Source: Prochilodus magdalenae (Eukaryota; Chordata; Actinopteri; Characiformes; Prochilodontidae). From it: a stretch of DNA of 64,000 bases. Under the pieces are notes generated by a model. It was given only the letters and a program-made list of their open reading frames with translations, was not told the DNA's origin and did no database searches. Made by a program: the position numbers and the translations under genes. Shown in pieces: positions 36,861 through 50,060 of this stretch. The stretch lies in contig JAMWET010000473.1 of assembly GCA_024036415.1 (NCBI GenBank), positions 532,001 to 596,000 on the forward strand, written 5' to 3'. Numbering within the stretch: the stretch's first letter is position 1; each line of letters starts with the position of its first letter.

Positions 36861-37080
36861 ATCACTGCATTTATATTTAGCTGACGCTCTTATCCAGAGC
36901 GACTTACAAGGTTATACGTGTAACAGGTGGGCTAGTTCAGTGTTAGGAGTCTTGCCCAATGACTCTTATTGGTGTAGCTCAGCATTTGCTACCAAGACCG
37001 GGATTTGAACCCCCATCTCCCACATGTGGTGGTAGCTCTTTGGTAGGTAGTGGTGTTAACCACTGAGCTACACCAACCAC
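36861..37080 (-). repeat. tRNA-derived SINE, near full length
   Basis: On the minus strand the element begins ggttggtgtagctcagtggt (about 37062-37080), an A-box-like RNA polymerase III promoter. A B box, gggttcaaatcccgg, follows near 36996-37012. Then come a region with ccaataagagtcattgggca and a tail with taagtcgctctggataagag. The tail motif is the one at 5735-5766. This body and tail are familiar from ostariophysan fish SINEs. It lies just past the Tc1 fossil's 3' end. Confidence 0.85.
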
Positions 37081-38960
37081 GACTGCTCTTCTTCGATATT
37101 TTGCTAAATCGTTTTTAACTGTGCACTGAATACAAAATTGTGAGTAACTACTCACACGTCCTTCCTGTATGGTAGAAAAGGCCTGTGAATATTCTAAAGT
37201 TCTTGTTTTTTAATTGATCAAATCTTTTGGCTCAAAGTTAGACTTTATCACTTAATCATCAAAATTAATATCAGATTAATTAAATTAATTATAAACCTTT
37301 AGCTTCCTTCCCAATAGCTTTGCAATCCAACACTTCCTTCTGGGTGCAACTGTTTTTTGATGATGAGTGCATATTATGAACAATGCCATTGTGTTGTGTT
37401 CTGGAAGCTGGTATGTTAGTCACTGAGCATGGAGCTGAACCAACATTATTAGTGGAATTCTCCTGTAATGACCCATTAACACTGTAACCCTGTCTCCTGT
37501 GTTATTACTGTGTTTGTCCGGAAGGGGGCCCCAGTTGTCAACATATGGAAAAGATGTTCTGGCAGGTTTGTTGCCTTTCCTCCTGAATTCCATGGCGGGA
37601 GTTGCTGCAGAGCCTCCAGAACGCAGTGAGCATGAAGAAATCTGGAACAGATTAAACAACCTGCTAGGCTGGAGCTTTTTGGAGGGAGAGAGAAAGAGAG
37701 ACAGGGAACTGGAGAAAGAGAGGGGGAGGGTTAAAGCTGGGACAGAATGCATGATTGTTCATCAACCTCTTTTTCCCCCTCTTTGCTTTTCTTCCACTCC
37801 CCTCCTCTCTCTCTGTCTTTCTCTCTCTGCCTGTCCCTCTATCTCTCTTGCACATATGCACAACCCAAACCTCGCTGGATTTCAGTACGCCCCCCCCGCT
37901 TCCATACAGTCCCCCCTCTTTCTCAGCAGAGCACGTTCAGAACTTTCCTTTTGTCCTCCCCATAGTTTGTTTATCCTGAGCTCGAGCTGTGGTCGGCATG
38001 GAACTTGCCGATAAATGGTCACACTCGGTTTGAAGAGCACACCCAGCAGAGATGGACATAAACCAGATAGTCCGTCCCCTTTCCAGTATCTCTGCAGGGT
38101 CCCAACCGTAGAATAATGTGCACATTCACAGATGTGGACACATCTGAGTCAAGAAGTCCCTCCGGAATGAAAGAAGGGACAGAAGAGGAAGTAATGGACA
38201 ACCGCAACTTATTTTCCATCCCCCAACTAAGCCCAGTTTACAAAAACATTGGAATCTGATCAGCAATAGGGCAATGCCTGGCTGTTGATTTGGGTTCAAA
38301 GGCGTGTTGAGTCTACCATCACCACACTTCAGCATAAATTAGTAGGAATGAAATGAAAGAAACGCACCGCTCTTTCCAGTTTTCCTTTCACCAGAAAACA
38401 TGTTACGACAGCAACACTACGATGTGCAGATAGAACGTAATGTAGAGATAAGAAAGAATTCCTCCACTGTTCCCATCAAAGAATCCAGTACCTTCATTTG
38501 TCCACAACACAGCTGTTGTTGACTCAGATATACAGGCCTGGGAAAAAAACATCAGCTGTATCCCTATGTGCCTTTATCACTAAAGCTGCCACAAGGGTTC
38601 TATGAGGAATGTAATAGAAGAACCATTTACGAATCCTGCTTGTAAATGAAATGCATTAGTAGGCAAGTCAAATTTGCATTTCAACCCATTTAAGGTTTCT
38701 TCCAAGAACTTTTAGAACATGTGGTTTTTTGAGATTCTCCACACTCACACATCTCATTTACTTATTTTTATGAGTGTGTTGGGGTTGGGTTGGGTGATCA
38801 TTCTTAGTGAAGAGGCCTACATGGTTTCTCAGAAGGAATTCTCAGCTGATATATAACCTTTCTAGCTGAAATAGAGGTGAAATGTTAGTTTTGACATCGA
38901 TGTCAAAGACAACTGTGTATCATGTGGCCAAGATATCTACAAAGTTAGCATGCTAACCCT
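37081..38960. other. Intergenic sequence with low-complexity patches
   Basis: Mostly AT-rich. A Tc1-end-like scrap lies near 37310-37365 (cttccttctgggtgcaactg, compare 8680-8705). CT/GA-rich patches at about 37680-37860 create long but meaningless reading frames. No gene is supported. Confidence 0.5.
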
Positions 38961-39250
38961 TCTAGCCCCTACCTATCCTATCTTGTACTTCAAGAGGCGA
39001 TAGTGTGTGCCTTCATGTTGGACTGAGGGCGGATTTGATGCTTCAGTGATTACTGTAGCAGTCCAACATGGGAGGAAGAATAAATAGAACTGGCTGGAAA
39101 CACAGAAAACACTCCTCATGGGCTTGAGATTGGGGAATCTTATTATATGGACTGGTAAATAAACAGCTGTTAATGCTAACATTGAGGAGGAGGGACTGCG
39201 CTTCTTGCAATAGGGTTTGACACCACAGCTTTCTGGTTGCCCCCTTATTA
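38961..39250 (-). repeat. Dispersed repeat family A, copy 1
   Basis: The reverse strand contains accagaaagctgtggtgtc, then agtccctcctcctcaatgtt and ctgtttatttaccagtcc. The same blocks appear in order on the plus strand at 44130-44330 and, more diverged, at 46360-46600. No coding potential or terminal repeats are clear. The class is unknown. Confidence 0.6.
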
Positions 39251-40016
39251 TTTGGAGTATGAATTTGACAGGTGGCATCATCTTACAATTGCTTCTATAG
39301 GTTCAGAAAGGTTCTTCACATTCGTACGTCTCATTTATAGATATGTTTCTATAACTAAACCATGGAAAGGTTTTTCGAGAAACCAAAAGTGGTTCTTCTA
39401 TTCGCAAAGCTCTGCCCAAGCGAAGAGAGGTTGACTTTTACAGTTTTTTGGAAAGTACAACAACCAAAAAAAAAAAAATAAAAAATACAATAAAACCCAA
39501 ATGGAAAGAAGCATACTGCTCCTGCTCTGGCGGTGCCTGGAACCCTCTTAACAGTAGCACTGCTTTTTCCATTGAGCCTTTTCCACAGAGCGTTTCAACA
39601 AAGTGACTAGCCATTCTTTCAGCTGTGCAAGAAGAGGCCTCTAGCTAGTCGTGTGAGTGGACCGATAAATATAAACACTCTGCAGTTAGGTTCTCACCTC
39701 TGCCCTTGGGCCCAGGGGACCACACACATGGGCTGGGGTAGGCAGAGCAAGCTCCCTGCTATTGCCTGCTGTTAACATTTATGAACATTCACAGTGTACA
39801 TAAAGGTGCCAGAAAAGGTTCTTTAGAGTGATGACACAGAAGAACTAAGTACCCTGAAGACTTTATTTCTAAAGAACTGGATCAGAAGGACTAATGAAGG
39901 ATGTAAATGTTGGGTCGCTTTACTGACAGTGTCACTTTGCTTTAAATTTGAACAGATGATTGTGGTCAGATTTGTGTAAAAAAGACTGCCTTAAACAAGA
40001 AAGATTTTCCCAAATT

Positions 40017-40110
40017 CTGTCTCTCTCCTCTTTCTCTCTTTCTTTCTCTCTCTCGCTCTATTTCTCTATTTCTCTCTCTCTTTCTCTTTTTCTTTTTCTT
40101 TTCTCCAGAG
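40017..40110. repeat. CT-rich low-complexity tract
   Basis: About 90 bases composed almost only of C and T with CTCT and TTTCT units. Confidence 0.9.
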
Positions 40111-41045
40111 TGTCTGTTGCAATAAGCAGTTTCCTGTATAAATCATAGCCCCACTGGATGAGGCTCAAATACACAGCCTTAAATCTCCCTCCTCCGCTCC
40201 CCACTGCATTTGCCACTTCAGCGGGACTCTAAAGAGCGAGCACGAAATGAAACGACATCCAATATATTTTAACAGCCTTCGGCCTTATCTCACAAACAGT
40301 AAACATCATTGTTTAGCTGCTGACCAGCATTAAGGCTTGTTAAGGGCTTGTTTTTTTTCAAGCCTTATATTCATAAACGCCATTTCCCCATCACTCCTCA
40401 ATCAAAATGTGCTTTATAATTATTAGACTAGGCATATGTGTTGGAATTCTGAAGAGTGATAGTCCCTCCTATGGATTTTACTGATAGGACTTTTTACCCA
40501 CCCCCTTCCAATCTCCCCACCCCCACATGTTCTCTTCGTCCAGCCAGAGGCCAGCCACGGGCTGCGTTCAGCTGGGAGTCAAAGCACATGCTGGCCCCAC
40601 CATGGAACCTCCTGAGTGATTTCACCTGAACTGCTGCCAGACTCCATGCTCCTTTTGCTCTCCTTTTCTAGCATCACCCTTATCAAGATGGGATTAGATG
40701 AGTTCTACTGCTTATCTTGAAAGCTGAAGGGATAGTTGCTGTGGCTTCAAACCAAATCCTGTATGTGAAGGCATCAGTGTCTGAAATAATAAAAAGTGAA
40801 AATTGACCTCATGTTTAATATTCTTGTCTGTTAAAACAAAAGTTGACACTTAAAATAAAAATCCCAGAAGCGATTCTACTAAACAAAAAAAAACTTAAAG
40901 GAGATGCGCCACCTCCACACAAACAATCATAATAAATTTACTGAATTATTCAGCCAAAGCTTCCCTTTGTGTGCTCATCTTGACCTGACAGCATTCATCT
41001 CTCAAGCTCTCTTATCATCTACAGTGACAAAGGTCTGTGAGAAGT
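40111..41045. other. Intergenic, unique-looking sequence
   Basis: No repeat is recognised, and the part at about 40150-40440 is more balanced in composition than its neighbours. It could hold conserved regulatory DNA, but there is no direct evidence. Confidence 0.4.
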
Positions 41046-41046
41046 A

Positions 41047-41905
41047 CCACCCCAAATCCAAAAAAGGTGGGGCATGTGTAAAATATAAATAAATGGAAAC
41101 TAATGCAATGATTTGCAAATTTCATAGACTCAAATTTCATTCACAATAGAACACAGAACACATATAAGATGTTGAAGTTAAGTAAGACATTTTACCATTT
41201 CATGAAAATGATTAACTCATTTTAAAACTTGATGGCAGCAACACATCTGGATAAAAGTTGGGACAGAAGCAACAAAAGACCGGAAAAGTAAGTGGAACTA
41301 GTAAAAACATCTGGAGGAGCCATTTGCAAAAGTCACAGGACTGGGTATAAAAGAGCATTTTAGAGAGCCAGAGTCTCTCAGAAGATAGGTAAAGGATCCC
41401 CAATCTGCAAAAAACTGTCTAAAAATAATTGAACAATTATAGAAACATGAAAGATTCGGAAACTGCAAAGAAACCGCATTACAAACAGCCATGATTCTGT
41501 GTTGGAAATCACTGCATGGGCTCAGGAACAATTCCAGAAATCCTACTAAACCAGATACTGCATCCACCTTGTATACTTCAGCAAGACGATGCTACACCAC
41601 ATACTGCATGCATCAAAACAACATGCCTTTGCAGTAAAAGAGTCCGGGTGCTAAATGGGCCTGCCTGCAGTTCTGACCTTTCACCAGTAGATAACACCTA
41701 GTGTATGTGTCAATAAAATAATAATAAAATAAAAAAATAAAAATCAAGCAAAGAAGACACAAGATTGCTACGCAATGGTAGACTTGGACTTTTTGTGATG
41801 CGTTGTTGCCATCAAGTTCTAAATAAGTTTAGAATTTATAATGAAACTGTAAAATGTCTCACTTCCAACATCTGATATGTGTTCTATTGTGAACAAAATA
41901 AAAAA
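41047..41905 (+). mobile_element. Degraded Tc1/mariner transposon with partial inverted repeats
   Basis: The left end after TA at 41045-41046 begins ccaccccaaatccaaaaaag, close to a common fish Tc1 terminal repeat. The subterminal block tcacaatagaacac...atgttgaa...gacattttac (about 41140-41195) recurs inverted near 41845-41895. A transposase remnant at about 41570-41700 reads QQDDATPHTACIKTT then SKRVRVLNGPACSSDLSPVD, covering the second Asp of the DDE triad and the region of the Glu, which is Asp here. The centre is deleted, and the outer right repeat is missing. Confidence 0.82.
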
Positions 41906-44129
41906 AAAATTCAAATAACTTTATTCACATTTAAGACATTGATTTAGAGCAGAATCTTGAACATGTCTTGTTCCTTTTACTTTTTCTTTTTTTTTTTTTT
42001 TGAGTTTTTTTGCAGGATTAAGTGAGAACATTCCTAGATTTTCAAAGTGATCTCATACTTTTGGATCCCACTGCATCCGCCCATTCAGACAACAGCTCTT
42101 GGGCCCCACCCCTTCTTGATAAAAGCATACGGAGTGTTTTAGTCTGAGCTGTTTTTTAAATAAAACACAATACTGGACAGCCAATCAGTGCAATGATAAT
42201 TCACAAATCTTGGTCTTAAAAGCATTTTACAAAACAGTTGGATATAGGCCTTGAATAACAGTGTCATTTCCTGCCCTGGACCTGCATGGACCTTTATTTT
42301 GGTTATACAGCTTCCTCTGAAGAAACACTTCTGAGTGAAGCACTATCTGGGAAACTCATAATGCTGTTCTTGTGTGGTAGGCATGCCGTGGTATGCAGTC
42401 TGCCAGAGAGGGAGCAGGCAGCAGGGTGATGGGGTCAAATCTGGCCAGGAAGTTGGGGGATCACTAGGGGTCACTAGCTTTTGGCATGTATTAAACTTTA
42501 ACCCCTGGAACCCCGCCAGTTCTTCTTCTGCTAACTTCAAAAATGATTCACTCCGTCAATCGCTCTTGCTCTGTGGTGTTCTTTAGCTGACTGAATTTTC
42601 ACAGCATGCAGCATGAGAACAGTCAGAACTCGGAAAAACATTCAGTCTCTGGTATTCAGATAATATCATGACCTTATGGTGTGCCTGATTTTTGACAGTG
42701 CTATATTATTCAACAATGATATTAAATAATTCCAGTATTAATAATTCAGTAATATTTAAGAAAAAATCCTCTGTAAGCTATATACTGTAGTTCTGAGAGT
42801 ATGGAACGGAAATGTGGATCCACATATAGGACCTTTAGAGTTTGAGGGGTTATGCATGGTCAGCAGAACTGCTGCAGACATTAAAAAAGCATGTGGATCT
42901 TCTGCATTCAAACCCCCTCCGCCCATCTCCCCAAGGTGCAGAAGGCTGTGTGTGCTGAATGGTTCGCTCTCATTTACTTATTTCCCTCGTTTCCCTCCCA
43001 TAGGTAGTTGTTTTAATATGGGCGACGCCTCCTAACGGAGAGTGAAGTGGGGCCTGCAAGCACATTCCTGGTTTTTAAAGCTCCACGGCAGCCAGTGCTT
43101 TTAGTCGGAGCGAGTTGTGCTGATCTTACAGTGTACCATTATTACCAGGCCTGGCGGTGCAGCATAGAGAAACACAAACTTTTCCATTACTACCCATGGC
43201 TTCCTGTTTTCCCTTTCCCTCTTTCTCATGTTCACTGAGATCTTATACCAGCATGGAAGCTTTCCTTTAAAACGATGGTTAGGTACAACATCTTATTAAA
43301 ACTAATTTTCACAATTTTCAATTAACCCAAATACAGCTGACCAGGCAAGACCAAATTTTGCTCCTTAATTTTGCACTTGAGCTGTGCAGCTAATTAAACT
43401 GAGTAATGGAAGGTCAACAATTAACCCTGTGCAAAATGTATTCATTTCACCCCAACCACACTATATGCTGAAGTGATTCTAAATAGACTTGCTGATGTGG
43501 TTTCTGGTATGGAGAAAAATCATGTCAAGTCATTAGCAAATAAGGCATTACCTAATCAAATCATGGAACTTCATGGCTGTATGGTTTAATCGAGATGTTT
43601 TAATCAAAACACTCACCTGATAAGACGTTTTTCATTCATGTTGTAGGATGTTGTGAAGTATAATTCCAGATAAACAACTGAACAAAACATTGGGGAATCC
43701 TTCTCTAATATCCTAATAGAATAAGAATGGGAAGAATATGTTCAACTTCATGAAAACAGAGATTTAAGACGGTGAGCTTTTTGGTTGTGAATGTAAAGGT
43801 CAGCTGATTTGGGGAAAAGCAGAATCAGTCTCAGGACTGCATTATACAGTGCTATCCACAATTAGTTTGAATGTTGTCATTAGTGCCAGGGAAAAGTGAT
43901 GCTGTAGCATGGTGGGGTAAAGCATGGGTGGAGCTAAGCTTTCGTTAAGCTTGGTAGTGGATGCAAACTGACTACACATCCTAAATTAAACAAATATCTG
44001 TTGGGTTTTCCATGTTTATGATTGCAGGTCAAGAAAAGAAATGTTATCTGTGCCATATCTTTCTGTCTACAAGATGCAATGGTAAGATTCATTCAGATTC
44101 ATACTCCATGAAACAGAGAACATCAAATC
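41906..44129. other. Intergenic sequence, no recognised feature
   Basis: AT-rich. A short poly-T run lies near 41985-42012. No exon is supported. Confidence 0.5.
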
Positions 44130-44330
44130 ACAAGAACTTGTGGTGTCCACCCCTATAATAAGTCCCTCCTCCTCAATGTTGGCACTTACCAGTCTAGAAG
44201 TAACACTGAAAGTTCAGCACCAATTGTTATTCCTTTACTCGGCTATGGTGGAAAGCAACTCCAGTGTTAACTCTTTTTTTTTTTGCTTCTATTTATATCA
44301 CTTCTTTTGTTCGCTGCTAAACGAGGATTC
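44130..44330 (+). repeat. Dispersed repeat family A, copy 2
   Basis: It shares gaacttgtggtgtc, aagtccctcctcctcaatgt and ttaccagtctagaagtaac with copy 1 (reversed). It shares the segment around ttctatttatatcacttctt with copy 3. Confidence 0.6.
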
Positions 44331-45331
44331 TTGCCCCAGAGCAGGTAGTGGTGGCCAATTGCCAAGAGCTTCAGCCATTGTTGTGTTTACTCTTCCATTC
44401 ATTGGCAGGCTGTTGTTAAATGATCTAAACACAAGCAGGACGTTCCTCTAACCAAAGCTTAGAATACACCTACCTCTCTATTGCAACAGTCTGACATGGT
44501 GTGATAGTGTAGGGTATTTTACCATTTGGTTTGCTTAATGCTAATTGGTAGATATCAGTTATTTAATTTATATCCTTATTAGTCAGATAACTCAACTCTA
44601 GAGAAAACTAGAGACTGAAACTCTTGACATGACCCATCACCCATAATTAATAAAAGAGGGAAATTATGTACATTTGACTTTTGGACAACCTCTTGCTTTA
44701 TGACAGGCCATCCTCTTTCATCCTTTATCCTCTTTCAATAGAGAGAGGTAAATGAAGACGTGCATGTGTCTGAGCAGCCCCCATCTTTTACATGAGCACA
44801 TATACTCTAAAACATACTACTTCACATTTTATTGCACAGTTAGAGTTTATTTGCTGAATTTAGCATATTGGATAATATGTGGTCGGTGCGAAATAGGGCA
44901 CATTTTATATTTTGCTTTTCTCATGCATTTAGTTTCGAAGAAAGAAAATCTGTTCCCTGTAAATGGTATGATTACTTATTTTCCCTTTTCACAAAACATG
45001 TCATTTTACAGGGGTGTCCAAACATTTGCATGAGATTGTATCAGTGCAGAGGGCAGTCTCCAGGTCATGACCTCCTGTGGTTCTAATGGATGGCTCCAGC
45101 AGCTGCTAACATTTCTCTGAGCTCTTGCTTGACTTGCCTGTTTTCCTCGCAGGGGCAACTCCCATCTGAGGGCTTGATGAGAGAGGGGAAAAATTGTCAG
45201 ACCATGCCAGGCCTAGTTCAGTCCTCGCTCTAGGACCAAGGGACCTGTAAAGTGCATGGAGAAAAAATGAGATGGCAAGCTGCACCCAGCTGGACAGAGA
45301 GAAAACAGCAAGGCCAAGTGTCTGAGCACGC

Positions 45332-45334
<3 letters not shown>

Positions 45335-45391
<57 letters not shown>

Positions 45392-45456
45392 GGCGTGTGT
45401 GTGTGTGTGTGTGTGTTTGTGTGTGTGTGGCGTGTGTGTGTGTGTGTGTGTGTGTG
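45335..45456. repeat. Interrupted (GT)n microsatellite
   Basis: About 120 bases of GT interrupted by gcgtgtggcg, a ttt and a second ggcg. It generates spurious Cys-Val and His-Thr reading frames on both strands. Confidence 0.97.
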
Positions 45457-46359
45457 AGCAAGCATTCATACTCATCCTCATTACTGTTACAGATATGGTT
45501 CTGCAAGTCAGAAAATAAGTTAGCGCTGTAATCTCCTGACTTCTCATTAGCTCTCATGTGATTAAAAACAACTGGCAATTCAGCCTTTCATGGGTCAGTT
45601 CAGCCAAATGTCCCTTGAAGGGATGCACGTACAGCGTGTTCGTCCTCAACATAAAAATCTAATGAGGAAGGCCAGCATGGTTTCAAATGGCTGCTGGAAT
45701 TGAGTATAAGGGTCGGGGGTGGATGATTTATAGGATTAGGCTTTAAGAAGCTGTATCTGAGCTCACTCCTTTTTGGCCAGAGATCAGTGGTGATAAAAGT
45801 TTCTTCATTCCTCTCACCTGTGTTTGCTTTCTTGGCGCAATGCGGATACGGTTTAAAGTAATCAGAACATTTTCTGGAAAAGTCGCTTAAAACATCGCTC
45901 ACCGTTGTATACGCCACAGTCCTGGTGAAAAATGGAATCTGTACGGGATCCATCTACTTTATCTTTGCCTCGGTCTCTTTCCATCTCTTTGAGCACATCT
46001 GTGGATCTGTACGTCTACTGTAATGAGTGTACTGTATTTTACTACACTCGCATACAAGTATAAAGATCTCAAAAGGCGTTCTTTGGAATGATGCCATAAC
46101 ACAGGGGTGTCCAAACTGTGGCCGTCTATCGTTTTTGTAATGGGCCATGAGGTGTTTTAGAAATAAAATTCAAGTTGGTAAAATTGTTTCCTATTTTCTT
46201 TTCCCCTTTGGCTCAGAACATTACACCGACATTAATATTCCAGAGCATTAATATTCCAGAGCTGCTGGATAGAAAAGGCAGCTTCAAAGAAACAAAAACT
46301 AGCGAAGGCATGAGATCAGACGCTTTGTGAAAAGAGATATTGTAGCATTGACTACTCCA

Positions 46360-46600
46360 AACAACATATCACCAGAAAGCTGTGGTATCCATCCTCATCT
46401 CAAGAAACTAAGAAAATGCACAGTCCATCCTCCTCCCTCATCACTCCTTACCAGTTCAGAAAAAAAACATTGTAAATTCAGCATCAAGCTGCATCTCATT
46501 ACTCGCCTCCAGCTGTGGAAAGTGTTGGCTATGGTAACTGTTCTTTGGCTTCTATTTATATCAGTGCTTTTGTTTGTTTCTGTTCATTGACTGCCTGTCT
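46360..46600 (+). repeat. Dispersed repeat family A, copy 3
   Basis: It begins caccagaaagctgtggtatc and includes tcctcctccctcatcact and ttctatttatatcagtgctt, in the same order as copies 1 and 2. It directly precedes a Tc1 fossil. Confidence 0.55.
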
Positions 46601-46669
46601 GTAAAAGGTCTAACCTGGAAACCTGGAACAGGACCTTCAACACAACTGATATGCAACTGGGGCAGTGCT

Positions 46670-47230
46670 ACTTATTTATTCCCTTATGTTGGTCCGAGGT
46701 TTCACCTTTTTCAAATTAACAGTAAGATGCCAACTGCATGACAAAGAGATTTGTAAATGGCTTCCACGAAAGAAGCCCTTCCTGAGACCACAACACGAAG
46801 ACAACTTTACAGAATTACAACTGGAATCGCATGTTGTGGTCAGGAAACAACGGAATCTCATACTCATGGTAAAATATGGTGGTGGGTATTTGATGACTTG
46901 GGGCTATTTGATGTTTGTGGGTCTTGTTAATGGCATAATGAATTTTATTACCAGAACATTTTAACTTAAAATCTGGTTGCCTCAGCCAGAAGGCTGAACT
47001 GGGCCATCCAACAAGACAATCATCTGTAACACATGTCAAAATTAGCAAAACAATGCTTGTAGCATCATAACATCAAGATTTTACAATAGCTCTCTTGTTT
47101 TCCAGACTTGGGCTCCTGAAATCTGTGGTCTCAACTGAAGAGGGCTGTTCACAAGAGAAAACCCATAAATCTGAAAGAGTTGGAAATGTTCTGCAAGGGC
47201 TCTCCATCCTTGTTATACACTACAAAATGA
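46670..47230 (+). mobile_element. Degraded Tc1/mariner transposase fossil
   Basis: The plus strand encodes VKYGGGYLMTWGYLMFVG (about 46868-46921), equivalent to the family's glycine-rich GGGSLMVWG block. Then comes a frame-broken block around the second Asp (about 47005-47040; an Asp-Asn codon pair is visible). The C-terminal block at about 47140-47200 reads RAVHKRKPINLKELEMFCKG in one frame, a typical Tc1 C-terminus. Frameshifts and stops make it non-functional. Terminal repeats are not recognised. Confidence 0.75.
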
Positions 47231-48044
47231 GTGCTGTCATTTTCACCTGAGGAGGTTCCACCAAATGTGGAATTTGGGATGTCCATATTTTTGGAATCTG
47301 CATTTTTATAGAAAATGTGTGTTACTAAAGAAAAAACCTCCAAAAATCATTTTGACAATAAAAGCATGATACTTACCCATTTATTAAAGCCCAAAATATT
47401 ACTCATTGCATGTGTGTTTCTTTTCATTGTGTTTCATTTTAGCTAGTTTCCAGTTAAATATTGGTGCCAATATTTCTGGAGTTGACTGTTTCTCTTCAAC
47501 CTGATGCGAATATGCCATTTACATACCATATTTCTTTACATTCTGATGTTTTTTTTAGCTCATTTCCAAATATCACATAAACCACATTGCACCTTTAAAT
47601 TTGCACATAAACAAGTAGAGATATTACTGTTAAGTGCTGTTATGCTTTATTTTCCAGATGTCTTTCACAATAAGTCTTTATCAGAGTAAGCCAGTGCATA
47701 GATGCTGCAGAAAACATGAACATGCTACAATATTGTTTTTATTGAGTTCAGAGGCAATTGTGTTTACCTTGTCAGCAGTTGCTGTAATGAAAGAGTAAAA
47801 TGTTAAGTAGGATTAACGAATCACAAATCAGTCTTTGAAGCCATGCACTTATAGTGAATAAAATCAGAAGGTGACACAACTAGCAGTTAGCCTGTCAGCT
47901 GGACAAAACTATGATTCTTAGTTTGTGCTAGGAAGCCTAAGTTCAAGAAAATGTCACATGGTAGCTCAAGTCATACCCCAGTGGTGAAGCATTTTTCAGA
48001 AAGTGACTGACAAGTATTTAATAGTATAATTAATTATGCTTCTA

Positions 48045-48285
48045 GGTCACAGGGGATGCTGAAGCGTGTTACAGCACTCACTGGACAGAAGGCGATAAAA
48101 ACATCCTGAACAGTCGATCGCACACAGACAAGCACACCTATACATTCACACCTAGAGGCAATGTAGCATCTCCAGTTCACATGACTGCAAAACAGAAGGA
48201 CCTCTGACATCCCAGCCAGAAACAAACTCAGGCACGTCGTGCTGTGAGGTGACAGCACTATCCACTGTGCCAACATGCCACCCTT
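48045..48285 (-). repeat. Dispersed repeat family B, copy 1
   Basis: This resembles a repeat very common in fish genomes. Recognisable pieces are gatgctgaagcgtgttacag, aaaacatcctgaac, cacacctatacattcacacc, gcatctccagttcacatgac and ctgtgaggtgacagcac. A second, shorter copy lies at 56995-57160. The orientation and class are uncertain. Confidence 0.6.
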
Positions 48286-50007
48286 TAATGGGATAATGTG
48301 CTCAGAAAAGATGCAAGAAATCAAAAACAGTACTCTGAAAAGAAATACGGTCACCCTAGTAGACCTGGCATGCTAAGTTGACCTCTTTTGCCAGCTGAAC
48401 GTACTGGATAAAAGTCTGCCAGGGAAAGACGCACTCATGTCTGCACCGAAGCTCCATCTTTTTCACAGGCAAGTATCTGACCGTCATGCTGTCCCACTTT
48501 CCGACTTTGGAAATTATCTCCCGTTTTCTAAATGCCAACATTCCTGGAAAGATGGCCGAATATATGACGGCGCTCACACCGATCCCAGAATTTAATCCGT
48601 GAGGACTCTGCTGCCATTGAGAGGGACATTCAGCTGTTCTCAAGTCCCTTCTCCGCTGACGTGGAAGGAGTGCAGGAGGATGTACAGTTGGAACTCATTT
48701 AAATGCAACGCGTTGATGTTACTCTTCACAGTCGCCACCAGAAATGCCTAGGTTTCTTCTAATGAGGTGTTTCACTGCTTCAATTAAGATGATAAATTAA
48801 TGAGTGAAATCTGAAGAATCTTAGTTTATGGAATACTGTTACAGTACTGTAGCATGTTTGGGAGATGCTTGCATGTTAGTTTTGGGTTGTCTGTCTAGGC
48901 ACTCTTATACTGAAGCCAGGGCTAGCCCTCCATGGTGGGGGATATGTGTTGTAGACAGAAGGGACTGAGTTCAGTCCAGAGATGATAGTGATGAGAAAAT
49001 GGCCTAGGTTAGGGTTAAAGAATACTGATTGTGTACAGCAAAATGGTTGGTTGATCCAGCATCCACAACTCGTGCAAAAATTGTGCCTACAGCATGCTAC
49101 AGTACTTGCCCCATCTTCTAAGTTTGACAGTCAAATAAAAAGGCAAAGAAACATTTTGACATGGTTGCCATTAAAGAGCTATTGTTGTTTTTTGACAAAA
49201 ATTCATCAAAATGTTTTAAATTTTTTACTGAATCTCTACAGAGAGATGGTTCCTCAGGTCAGCAACTTAAACTTTAGTTCCAGCTGCATGTAGTTATATG
49301 ACTCACATCTAGATTCTGACTCGCCCTTAAATGACTTATGACTTGATATTTCAGCCTGATTATATTTGTATCACCCAATTTAATGTGGTTAATTAATTAT
49401 GCAGTCATTACTGTAATGTGGTTCTCCTGAAGCTCACAGTGATGCCAGGTTTAATAAAGCTTTTAGTAAATCCAAGCTTTAAGGAAAGTTCTACCGGGAA
49501 GCCTGTAATGTTATGTGCTACATTCGTTTATTACTCCAGTCTTTAAAATGACTTTACTTGGCTTTATGACTTTATCTCTTCTGCTGCTTTCAGGTGCTGC
49601 CGGTCCAGTGTTCCCTTAATTCCTTTTCACCACCACCAATTTAGCCCTGCCCGCTTGTCTAGATCCACATGGGTCTTGGCATCCAAGGCCTGGACCGAAG
49701 ATGGGGCTTACACCAAGGACTTTTATTTTCAAATTATTGTTGTCCTTCAAACTTTAAAATACATTGATGGAATTTCTCTCCCCCCAACTGTTGTAGAACT
49801 AGCCTGTAATTGCAAGACAATGTTCGGTCGACAGGGCACAACAAAGAGATAGATGTCAGATAATCTAGCAGAAGTCCTAATAAATTACTGATTACATTCC
49901 TTCAAAACCTTTTCGTTCTTTTTCTTTCATCGCCATTACATTACTGCATGTAGCGCTTCAGTTCTGTCCGGACAGATTTTTAAACAGAGATTTTTTGTAC
50001 CCCTTTT

Positions 50008-50060
50008 AAACCCGACAGGATTTCTATAGTGGTTTATTACAACTCAATGCCTGCTGGCTC
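50008..50060 (+). repeat. Local repeat pair, copy 1
   Basis: The segment around acaggatttctatagtggtt and ttattacaactcaatgcctg is repeated with few changes at 50835-50887. Confidence 0.8.

Noticed and set aside
36996..37080. tRNA gene suggested by A and B boxes
   Set aside because: No cloverleaf with a proper anticodon arm is evident, and the body and tail match a fish SINE, so it is a tRNA-derived repeat.
37499..38014. 171-codon + strand open reading frame
   Set aside because: Its second half comes from CT-rich low-complexity sequence, no domain is recognisable and there is no splice context. Probably chance.
45106..45578. Several overlapping frames of about 90-120 codons on both strands
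   Set aside because: They are translations of the GT microsatellite (Cys-Val or His-Thr repeats).
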